Source of the DNA: Canna indica
Lineage: Eukaryota > Streptophyta > Magnoliopsida > Zingiberales > Cannaceae
Direction: 5' to 3'
Assembly: GCA_034359265.1 (NCBI GenBank)
Contig: CP136897.1
Coordinates: forward strand, 35,575,501-35,639,500
DNA length: 64,000 bases
Position numbers and translations under genes: made by a program. Positions within the stretch are counted from its first letter, which is position 1. Each line of letters starts with the position of its first letter. The notes under the pieces were generated by a model. The model was not told the DNA's origin. It saw only the letters and a program-made list of their open reading frames with translations, and searched no databases. Shown here in pieces: positions 56,127-64,000 of this stretch.

Positions 56127-56245
56127 GGGTGCGATCATACCAGCACTAACGCACCGGATCCCATCAGAAGTACGAAGTTAAGCGTGATTGGGCGAGAGTA
56201 GTACTAGGATGGGTGACCTCTTGGGAAGTCCTCGTGTTCCACCAT
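56127..56245 (+). rRNA. 5S rRNA gene, copy 121
   Basis: AGTACG before the A box, C61A, C93T, C95T and G113C (GTTCCACC). Its spacer is that of copy 115, marking a crossover just after the gene. Confidence 0.9.
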
Positions 56246-56611
56246 TTTTTTTACTACCTATTTGATTGCACGACGAGATCATTTTTTTTACCAATCTTTC
56301 TAACCAAATGTTAAGGACGGACGACGTCGTCGCCTTAAATCTTGGCTGTCGATCGCTTGCGCGGGGCCCGCCGCAACCTCTACGGCCGGCTCGATCGACC
56401 AACCGACCCGAAAAATTAAAATTTGTAAATAAATAAGAAAAGTAACATTTCAATTATTATTTTTTGTTTAAAACGTGCGTAACTCCGTGCATTCTTGTTC
56501 GATTTCAGCTTTTCACCTGGCGCTGAAAGGCGCGCGAAGAGACGAAGAAAATGACCCCGAGCTGTCCCTCGGACGCTCACCCTTATTAGCCGACGATCAG
56601 AAGTGAATGAC

Positions 56612-56730
56612 GGGTGCGATCATACCACCACTAACGCACCGGATCCCATCAGAACTCCGAAGTTAAGCGTGTTTGGGCGAGAGTAGTACTAGGATGGTTG
56701 ACCCCCTGGGAAGTTCTCGTGTTGCACCTT
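56612..56730 (+). rRNA. 5S rRNA gene, copy 122
   Basis: Twin of copy 116 (ACCACCAC, C61T, G87T, C104T). Confidence 0.92.
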
Positions 56731-57087
56731 TTTTTTTTACTACCTATTTGATTGCACGACGATATCATTTTTTTTACTAATCTTTCTAACCAAACGTTAA
56801 GGACGGACGACGTCATCGCCATAAAATTTGGCTGTCAATCGCCCGCCGCAACCTCTACGGCCGGCTCGATCGACCAAACGACACGAAAAATTAAAATTTG
56901 TAAATAAATACGAAAAATAACATTTCAATTATTATCTTTCGTTTAAAACGGGCGTAACTCCGTGCATTATTGTCCGATTTTAGCTTTTCACGTGGCGCTG
57001 AAAGGCGTGCAAAGAGACGAAGAAAATGACCCCCGAACTCTCCCTCGGACGCCTGCTCTTATTAGCCGACGATCAGAAGTGCATATC

Positions 57088-57203
57088 GGGTGCGATCATA
57101 CCAGCACTAACGCACCGGATCCCATCAGACCTCTGAAGTTAAGCGTGCTTGGGCGGGAGTATTAGGATGGGTGACCCCCTGGGAAGTCCACGTGTTGCAC
57201 CTT
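57088..57203 (+). pseudogene. 5S rRNA variant, copy 123 (3-nt deletion)
   Basis: Twin of copy 117, with the same GGGCGGGAGTATTAGG and CAGACCTCTG. Confidence 0.8.
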
Positions 57204-57569
57204 TTTTTTTACTACCTATTTGATTGAACGACGACATCATTTTTTTTACCCATCTTTCTAACCAAACGTTAAGGACGGACGACGTCGTCGCCATAAATCT
57301 TGGCTGTCGATCGCCCGCGCGGGGCCCGCCGCAACCTCTACGGCCGGCTCGATCGACCAACCAACCCGAAAAATTAAAATTTGTAAATAAATAAGAAAAA
57401 TAACATTTCAATTATTATTTTTTGTTTAAAACGGGCGTAACTCCGTGCATTATTGTCCAATTTTAGCTTTTCACGTGGCGCTGAAAGGCGCGCAAAGAGA
57501 CGAAGAAAATGCCCCCGAACTCTCCCTCGGACGCTCACCCTTATTAGCCGACGATCAGAAGTGCATGAC

Positions 57570-57688
57570 GGGTGCGATCATACTAGCACTAACGCACCGG
57601 ATCCCATCAGAACTCCGAAGTTAAGCGTGCTTGCGCGAGAGTGGTACTAGGATGGGTGACCCCTTGGGAAGTCCTCGTGTTGCACCTT
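57570..57688 (+). rRNA. 5S rRNA gene, copy 124
   Basis: C15T, G65C, A74G and C95T. Twin of copy 118. Opens the four-unit periodicity that runs to the right edge. Confidence 0.92.
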
Positions 57689-58055
57689 TTTTTTTTACTA
57701 CCTATTTGATTGCACGACGAGATCATTTTTTTTACCAATCTTTCTAACCAAACGTTAAGGACGGAAGACGTCGTCGCCATAAATCTTGGCTGTCGATCGC
57801 CCGCGCGGGGCCCACCGCAACCTCTACGGCCGGCTCGATCGACCAACCGACCCGAAAAATTAAAATTTGTAAATAAATAAGAAAAATAACATTTCAATTA
57901 TTATTTTTCGTTTAAAACGGGCGTAACTGCGTGCATTATTGTCCGATTTCAGCTTTTCACGTGGCGCTGAAAGGCGCGCAAAGAGACGAAGAAAATGCCC
58001 CCGAACTCTCCCTCGGACGCTCACCCTTATTAGCCGACGATCAGAAGTGCATGAC

Positions 58056-58174
58056 GGGTGCGATCATACTAGCACTAACGCACCGGATCCCATCAGAACT
58101 CCGAAGTTAAGCGTGCTTGCGCGAGAGTGGTACTAGGATGGGTGACCCCTTGGGAAGTCCTCGTGTTGCACCTT
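58056..58174 (+). rRNA. 5S rRNA gene, copy 125
   Basis: C15T, G65C, A74G and C95T. Twin of copy 119, but with a clean T-run. Confidence 0.92.
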
Positions 58175-58540
58175 TTTTTTTACTACCTATTTGATTGCAC
58201 GACGAGATCATTTTTTTTACCAATCTTTCTAACCAAACGTTAAGAACGGACGACGTCGTCGCCATAAATCTTGGCTGTCGATCGCCCGCGCGGATCCCGC
58301 CGCAACCTCTACGGCCGACTCGTTTGACCAACCGACCCGAAAAATTAAAATTTGTAAATAAATAAGAAAAATAACTTTTCATTTATTATTTTTCGTTTAA
58401 AACGGGTGTAACTCCGTGCATTATTGTCTGATTTCTGCTTTTCACGTGGTGCTGAAAGGCGCACGAAGAGACGAAGAAAATGACCCCGAGCTGCCCCTCA
58501 GACGCTCACCCATATTAGCCGACGATCAGAAGAGCATGAC

Positions 58541-58659
58541 GGGTGCGATCATACCAGCACTAACGCACCAGATCCCATCAAAACTACGAAGTTAAGCGTG
58601 GTTGGGCGAGAGTAGTACTCGGATGGGTGACCCCCTGGGAAGTCCTCGTGTTTCACCTA
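58541..58659 (+). rRNA. 5S rRNA gene, copy 126
   Basis: CCAGATCCC core, ATCAAAACTACG, C61G, A80C and G113T. Upstream element CATATTAG. Confidence 0.9.
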
Positions 58660-59025
58660 TTTTTTTACTACCTATTTGATTGAACGACGAGATCATTTTT
58701 TTTACCAATCTTTCTAACCAAACGATAAGGACGGACGACATCGTCGCCATAAAATTTGGCTGTCGATCGCCTGCGCGGGGCCCGCCGCAACCTCTACTGC
58801 CGTCTCGATCGACCAACCGACCCGAAAAATTAAAATTTGTAAATAAAAAAGAAAAATAACATTTCAAATATTATTTCTCGTTTAAAACGGGCGTAACTCC
58901 GTGCATTATTGTCCGATTTCAGCTTTTCACGTGGCGCTGAAAGGCGCGCAAAGAGACGAAGAAAATGACCCCGAGCTGTCCCTCGGACGCTCACCCTTAT
59001 TAGCCGACGATCAGAAGTTCATGAC

Positions 59026-59144
59026 GGGTGCGATCATACCAGCACTAACGCACCGGATCCCATCAGAAGTCCGAAGTTAAGCGTGATTGGGCGAGAGTAG
59101 TACTAGGATGGGTGACCTCTTGGGAAGTCCTCGTGTTCCACCAT
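59026..59144 (+). rRNA. 5S rRNA gene, copy 127
   Basis: C46-region change AGTCCG, C61A, C93T, C95T and G113C. T-run after CCACCA. Confidence 0.9.
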
Positions 59145-59510
59145 TTTTTTTACTACCTATTTGATTGCACGACGAGATCATTTTTTTACCAATCTTTCTA
59201 ACCAAACGTTAAGGACGGACGACGTCGTCGCCATAAATCTTGGCTGTCGATCGCCCGCGCGGGTCCCGCCGCAATCTCTACGGCCGATTCGATCGACCAA
59301 CCGACCCGAAAAATTAAAATTTGTAAATAAATAAGAAAAATAACATTTCAATTATTATTTTTCGTTTAAAATGGGCGTAACTCCGTGCATTATTGTCCGA
59401 TTTTAGCTTTTCACGTGGCGCTGAAAGGCGCGCAAAGAGACGAAGAAAATGACCCCCGAACTCTCCCTCGGACGCTAACCCATATTAGCCGACGATCAGA
59501 AGTGCATGAC

Positions 59511-59629
59511 GGGTGCGATCATACCAGCACTAACGCACCGGATCCCATCAGAACTCCGAAGTTAAGGGTGCTTGGGCGAGAGTAGTACTAGGATGTGTGA
59601 CCCCTTGGGAAGTCCTCGTGTTGCACCTT
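59511..59629 (+). rRNA. 5S rRNA gene, copy 128
   Basis: C57G in the A box, G86T in the C box and C95T. Upstream CATATTAG. First of the copy 128/132/136 type. Confidence 0.91.
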
Positions 59630-59996
59630 TTTTTTTTACTACCTATTTGATTGCACGACGAGATCATTTTTTTTACCAATCTTTCTAACCAAACGTTAAG
59701 GACGGACGACGTCGTCGCCATAAATCTTGGCTGTCGATCGCCCGCGCGGGGCCCACCGCAACCTCTACGGCCGGCTCGATCGACCAACCGACCCGAAAAA
59801 TTAAAATTTGTAAATAAATAAGAAAAATAACATTTCAATTATTATTTTTCGTTTAAAACGGGCGTAACTGCGTGCATTATTGTCCGATTTCAGCTTTTCA
59901 CGTGGCGCTGAAAGGCGCGCAAAGAGACGAAGAAAATGCCCCCGAACTCTCCCTCGGACGCTCACCCTTATTAGCCGACGATCAGAAGTGCATGAC

Positions 59997-60115
59997 GGGT
60001 GCGATCATACTAGCACTAACGCACCGGATCCCATCAGAACTCCGAAGTTAAGCGTGCTTGCGCGAGAGTGGTACTAGGATGGGTGACCCCTTGGGAAATC
60101 CTCGTGTTGCACCTT
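59997..60115 (+). rRNA. 5S rRNA gene, copy 129
   Basis: C15T, G65C, A74G, C95T and G102A. Same type as copy 118. Confidence 0.92.
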
Positions 60116-60481
60116 TTTTTTTACTACCTATTTGATTGCACGACGAGATCATTTTTTTTACCAATCTTTCTAACCAAACTATAAGAACGGACGACGTCGT
60201 CGCCATAAATCTTGGCTGTCGATCGCCCGCGCGGGTCCCGCCGCAACCTCTACGGCCGACTCGATTGACCAACCGACCCGAAAAATTAAAATTTGTAAAT
60301 AAATAAGAAAAATAACATTTCATTTATTATTTTTCGTTTAAAACGGGTGTAACTCCGTGCATTATTGTCTGATTTCTGCTTTTCACGTGGTGCTGAAAGG
60401 CGCGCGAAGAGACGAAGAAAATGACCCCGAATTGCCCCTCAGACGCTCACCCATTTTAGCCGACGATCAGAAGAGCATGAC

Positions 60482-60600
60482 GGGTGCGATCATACCAGCA
60501 CTAACGCACCGGATCCCATCAAAACTACGAAGTTAAGCGTGGTTGGGCGAGAGTAGTACTCGGATGGGTGACCCCCTGGGAAGTCCTCGTGTTTCACCTA
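60482..60600 (+). rRNA. 5S rRNA gene, copy 130
   Basis: ATCAAAACTACG, C61G, A80C and G113T. Upstream element reads CATTTTAG. Confidence 0.9.
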
Positions 60601-60966
60601 TTTTTTTACTACCTATTTGATTGAACGACGAGATCATTTTTTTTACCAATCTTTCTAACCAAACGATAAGGACGGACGACATCGTCGCCATAAAATTTGG
60701 CTGTCGATCGCCCGCGCGGGGCCCGCCGCAACCTCTACTGCCGGCTCGATCGACCAACCGACCCGAAAAATTAAAATTTGTAAATAAAAAAGAAAAATAA
60801 CATTTCAAATATTATTTCTCGTTTAAAACGGGCGTAACTCCGTGCATTATTGTCCGATTTCAGCTTTTCACGTGGCGCTGAAAGGCGCGCAAAGAGACGA
60901 AGAAAATGACCCCGAGCTGTCCCTCGGACGCTCACCCTTATTAGCCGACGATTAGAAGTTCATGAC

Positions 60967-61085
60967 GGGTGCGATCATACCAGCACTAACGCACCGGATC
61001 CCATCAGAACTCCGAAGTTAAGCGTGATTGGGCGAGAGTAGTACTAGGATGGGTGACCTCTTGGGAAGTCCTCGTGTTCCACCAT
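60967..61085 (+). rRNA. 5S rRNA gene, copy 131
   Basis: C61A, C93T, C95T and G113C. Same type as copy 121. Confidence 0.9.
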
Positions 61086-61452
61086 TTTTTTTACTACCTA
61101 TTTGATTGCACGACGAGATCATTTTTTTTACCAATCTTTCTAACCAAACGTTAAGGACGGACGACGTCGTCGCCATAAATCTTGGCTGTCGATCGCCCGC
61201 GCGGGTCCCGCCGCAACCTCTACGGCCGACTCTATCGACCAACCGACCCGAAAAATTAAAATTTGTAAATAAATAAGAAAAATAACATTTCAATTATTAT
61301 TTTTCGTTTAAAATGGGCGTAACTCCGTGCATTATTGTCCGATTTCAGCTTTTCACGTGGCGCTGAAAGGCGCGCAAAGAGACGAAGAAAATGACCCCCG
61401 AACTCTCCCTCGGACGCTCACCCATATTAGCCGACGATCAGAAGTGCATGAC

Positions 61453-61571
61453 GGGTGCGATCATACCAGCACTAACGCACCGGATCCCATCAGAACTCCG
61501 AAGTTAAGGGTGCTTGGGCGAGAGTAGTACTAGGATGGGTGACCCCTTGGGAAGTCCTCGTGTTGCACCTT
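61453..61571 (+). rRNA. 5S rRNA gene, copy 132
   Basis: C57G and C95T. Otherwise consensus. Same type as copy 128 without G86T. Confidence 0.93.
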
Positions 61572-61938
61572 TTTTTTTTACTACCTATTTGATTGCACGA
61601 CGAGATCATTTTTTTTACCAATCTTTCTAACCAAACGTTAAGGACGGACGACGTCGTCGCCATAAATCTTGGCTGTCGATCGCCCGCGCGGGGCCCACCG
61701 CAACCTCTACGGCCGGCTCGATCGACCAACCGACCCGAAAAATTAAAATTTGTAAATAAATAAGAAAAATAACATTTCAATTATTATTTTTCGTTTAAAA
61801 CGGGCGTAACTGCGTGCATTATTGTCCGATTTCAGCTTTTCACGTGGCGCTGAAAGCCGCGCAAAGAGACGAAGAAAATACCCCCGAACTCTCCATCAGA
61901 CGCTCACCCTTATTAGCCGACGATCAGAAGTGCATGAC

Positions 61939-62057
61939 GGGTGCGATCATACTAGCACTAACGCACCGGATCCCATCAGAACTCCGAAGTTAAGCGTGCT
62001 TGCGCGAGAGTGGTACTAGGATGGGTGACCCCTTGGGAAGTCCTCGTGTTGCACCTT
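61939..62057 (+). rRNA. 5S rRNA gene, copy 133
   Basis: C15T, G65C, A74G and C95T. The 5' flank is altered (GAAAATACCCCCG). Confidence 0.92.
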
Positions 62058-62423
62058 TTTTTTTACTACCTATTTGATTGCACGACGAGATCATTTTTTT
62101 TACCAATCTTTCTAACCAAACGTTAAGAACGGACGACGTCGTCGCCATAAATCTTGGCTGTCGATCGCCCGCGCGGGTCCCGCCGCAACCTCTACGGCCG
62201 ACTCGATTGACCAACCGACCCGAAAAATTAAAATTTGTAAATAAATAAGAAAAATAACATTTCATTTATTATTTTTCATTTAAAACGGGTGTAACTCCGT
62301 GCATTATTGTCTGATTTCTGCTTTTCACGTGGTGCTGAAAGGCGCACGAAGAGACGAAGAAAATGACCCCGAGCTGCCCCTCAGACGCTCACCCATATTA
62401 GCCGACGATCAGAAGAGCATGAC

Positions 62424-62542
62424 GGGTGCGATCATACCAGCACTAACGCACCGGATCCCATCAAAACTACGAAGTTAAGCGTGGTTGGGCGAGAGTAGTA
62501 CTCGGATGGGTGACCCCCTGGGAAGTCCTCGTGTTTCACCTA
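62424..62542 (+). rRNA. 5S rRNA gene, copy 134
   Basis: ATCAAAACTACG, C61G, A80C and G113T. Same type as copy 120. Confidence 0.9.
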
Positions 62543-62908
62543 TTTTTTTACTACCTATTTGATTGAACGACGAGATCATTTTTTTTACCAATCTTTCTAA
62601 CCAAACGATAAGGACGGACGACATCGTCGCCATAAAATTTGGCTGTCGATCGCCCGCGCGGGGCCCGCCGCAACCTCTACTGCCGGCTCGATCGACCAAC
62701 CGACCCGAAAAATTAAAATTTGTAAATAAAAAAGAAAAATAACATTTCAAATATTATTTCTCGTTTAAAACGGGCGTAACTCCGTGCATTATTGTCCGAT
62801 TTCGGCTTTTCACGTGGCGCTGAAAGGCGCGCAAAGAGACGAAGAAAATGACCCCGAGCTGTCCCTCGGACGCTCACCCTTATTAGCCGACGATCAGAAG
62901 TTCATGAC

Positions 62909-63027
62909 GGGTGCGATCATACCAGCACTAACGCACCGGATCCCATCAGAACTCCGAAGTTAAGCGTGATTGGGCGAGAGTAGTACTAGGATGGGTGACC
63001 TCTTGGGAAGTCCTCGTGTTCCACCAT
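62909..63027 (+). rRNA. 5S rRNA gene, copy 135
   Basis: C61A, C93T, C95T and G113C. Same type as copy 131. Confidence 0.9.
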
Positions 63028-63394
63028 TTTTTTTACTACCTATTTGATTGCACGACGAGATCATTTTTTTTACCAATCTTTCTAACCAAACGTTAAGGAC
63101 GGACGACGTCGTCGCCATAAATCTTGGCTGTCGATCGCCCGCGCGGGTCCCGCCGCAACCTCTACGGCCGACTCGATCGACCAACCGACCCGAAAAATTA
63201 AAATTTGTAAATAAATAAGAAAAATAACATTTCAATTATTATTTTTCGTTTAAAATGGGCGTAACTCCGTGCATTATTGTCCGATTTCAGCTTTTCACGT
63301 GGCGCTGAAAGGCGCGCAAAGAGACGAAGAAAATGACCCCCGAACTCTCCCTCGGACGCTCACCCATATTAGCCGACGATCAGAAGTGCATGAC

Positions 63395-63513
63395 AGGTGC
63401 GATCATACCAGCACTAACGCACCGGATCCCATCAGAACTCCGAAGTTAAGGGTGCTTGGGCGAGAGTAGTACTAGGATGGGTGACCCCTTGGGAAGTCCT
63501 CGTGTTGCACCTT
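63395..63513 (+). rRNA. 5S rRNA gene, copy 136
   Basis: G1A, C57G and C95T. Same type as copies 128 and 132. Confidence 0.92.
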
Positions 63514-63880
63514 TTTTTTTTACTACCTATTTGATTGCACGACGAGATCATTTTTTTTACCAATCTTTCTAACCAAACGTTAAGGACGGACGACGTCGTC
63601 GCCATAAATCTTGGCTGTCGATCGCCCGCGCGGGGCCCACCGCAACCTCTACGGCCGGCTCGATCGACCAACCGACCCGAAAAATTAAAATTTGTAAATA
63701 AATAAGAAAAATAACATTTCAATTATTATTTTTCGTTTAAAACGGGCGTAACTGCGTGCATTATTGTCCGATTTCAGCTTTTCACGTGGTGCTGAAAGGC
63801 GCGCAAAGAGACGAAGAAAATGCCCCCGAACTCTCCCTCGGACGCTCACCCTTATTAGCCGACGATCAGAAGTGCATGAC

Positions 63881-63999
63881 GGGTGCGATCATACTAGCAC
63901 TAACGCACCGGATCCCATCAGAACTCCGAAGTTAAGCGTGCTTGCGCGAGAGTGGTACTAGGATGGGTGACCCCTTGGGAAATCCTCGTGTTGCACCTT
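63881..63999 (+). rRNA. 5S rRNA gene, copy 137
   Basis: C15T, G65C, A74G, C95T and G102A, as copy 129. The T-run has just begun at the window edge. Confidence 0.92.
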
Positions 64000-64000
64000 T

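Larger units (their letters stand above)
53400..59198 (+). repeat. Six-unit block duplicated with 2899-bp period
   Basis: Starts 53713, 54189, 54671, 55157, 55642 and 56127 recur at 56612, 57088, 57570, 58056, 58541 and 59026, each exactly 2899 bp later. The spacer wording CTAACCAAATG...CGCCTTAAATC occurs only at 53401 and 56300. The outer limits given are approximate. Confidence 0.92.
1..64000 (+). repeat. Tandem 5S rDNA array, 137 gene copies
   Basis: The whole window is one head-to-tail array with a basic period of 484-486 bp. Each unit is a 119-bp 5S rRNA gene plus a spacer of about 366 bp. All units point the same way and no foreign DNA interrupts them. Every spacer over 300 bp holds the same parts, described in detail for the reference spacer at 25353-25718. 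Spacers that differ in length are listed separately. Unit lengths outside 481-488 bp mark deletions (329, 436, 465, 467, about 473-476) or insertions (497, 505, 506, 576). The array continues past both window edges. Confidence 0.98.
57570..64000 (+). repeat. Four-unit higher-order repeat, about 1942-bp period
   Basis: Gene starts 59511, 59997, 60482 and 60967 recur at 61453, 61939, 62424 and 62909, and again at 63395 and 63881, all exactly 1942 bp apart. Copies 124-127 (57570-59144) form an earlier version at 1941 bp. The order of gene types is constant, and the repeat runs out of the window. Confidence 0.94.

Noticed and set aside
137..63722. A recurring 91-codon reading frame on the - strand in dozens of units, starting MKCYFSYLF
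   Set aside because: It runs from the AT-rich spacer block antisense through the terminator and into the 3' half of the 5S gene, in step with the 485-bp unit. Related units break it by frameshift or stop without any sign of selection on codons. It is a by-product of a repeated sequence that happens to lack stops.
446..63961. Recurring + strand frames of 61-71 codons starting MHYCPISAF or MSDFSFSRG
   Set aside because: They cross the spacer's 3' part and read into the 5S gene. They have no ribosomal or domain similarity that I recognise, and they follow the repeat unit rather than any gene structure.
1..64000. Tandem 485-bp repeats as a satellite DNA or CRISPR-like array
   Set aside because: Each unit contains a full 5S rRNA gene with internal promoter and terminator. 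The constant spacers and unit length do not fit CRISPR, and a non-coding satellite would not preserve these boxes.
1..64000. Linked 35S rDNA, tRNA genes or retrotransposons such as Cassandra, which carries 5S-like sequence
   Set aside because: I saw no 18S, 5.8S or 26S sequence, no tRNA A/B box pairs outside the 5S genes, and no LTR or primer binding site. The truncated 5S pieces join to ordinary array spacer, not to LTR sequence.
1..64000. Inverted 5S units on the - strand
   Set aside because: All 137 copies found are on the + strand. I found no reverse-complement gene core (such as GGATCC followed by CGGTGC) in a gene-like context.

Overview
This window is one uninterrupted tandem array of nuclear 5S ribosomal RNA genes from a plant. 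Every gene is on the + strand. I count 137 copies: 130 full-length or nearly so, and 7 that have lost their 5' part. Gene starts are normally 484-486 bp apart: a 119-bp transcribed region followed by a spacer of about 366 bp. The gene matches the plant 5S consensus (BamHI core GGATCC at nt 30-35, A box nt 50-64, intermediate element nt 67-72, C box nt 80-97, then a T-run). The wording of the gene (AGCACTAACGCACCGG, CTTGGGCGAGAGTAGTACTAGG) is angiosperm-like rather than gymnosperm-like. I cannot name the family from the spacer. There is no 35S rDNA, transposon, tRNA or protein gene, which fits the arrangement where 5S arrays are separate from 35S rDNA.

Each spacer has the same order of parts. 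First come a 9-T terminator and a second 8-T run about 30 bp later. Next is a CpG-rich part with nested palindromes (a 12-bp GACGAC/GTCGTC element, CCCGCGCGGG, GCCGGC, TCGATCGA), then an AT-rich stretch of about 60 bp. After that lie a G-box-like CACGTG near -98, a short inverted repeat near -55, and a TATA-like TTATTA at -29 to -24, usually with C at -1.

Layout. 0-8 kb: moderately diverged units, ending in a truncated gene. 8.5-18.4 kb: diverged units with a three-unit periodicity (about 1457 bp), five truncated genes and a 1164-bp duplication. 18.4-37 kb: the most homogeneous part, with exact-consensus genes 56, 57 and 61 and a shuffled set of recurring unit types. 37-49 kb: mixed units, a 91-bp spacer duplication, two truncated genes and a gene with a 21-nt internal duplication. 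49.3-53 kb: a four-unit block duplicated with a 1949-bp period. 53.4-59.2 kb: a six-unit block duplicated with a 2899-bp period. 57.5 kb to the end: a four-unit higher-order repeat (about 1942 bp) still running at the window edge.

The genes do one job: RNA polymerase III transcribes each separately into 5S rRNA for the large ribosomal subunit. Many copies carry changes in the internal promoter or gene body and are probably silent or poorly used. The many short ORFs on both strands arise only because the 485-bp unit is repeated, and I do not annotate them. I see no new protein-based system here. The interest lies in the record of unequal crossing-over, palindrome-adjacent deletions and amplification of variant 5S genes. 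Variant positions below are numbered from G1 of the gene relative to the window consensus.
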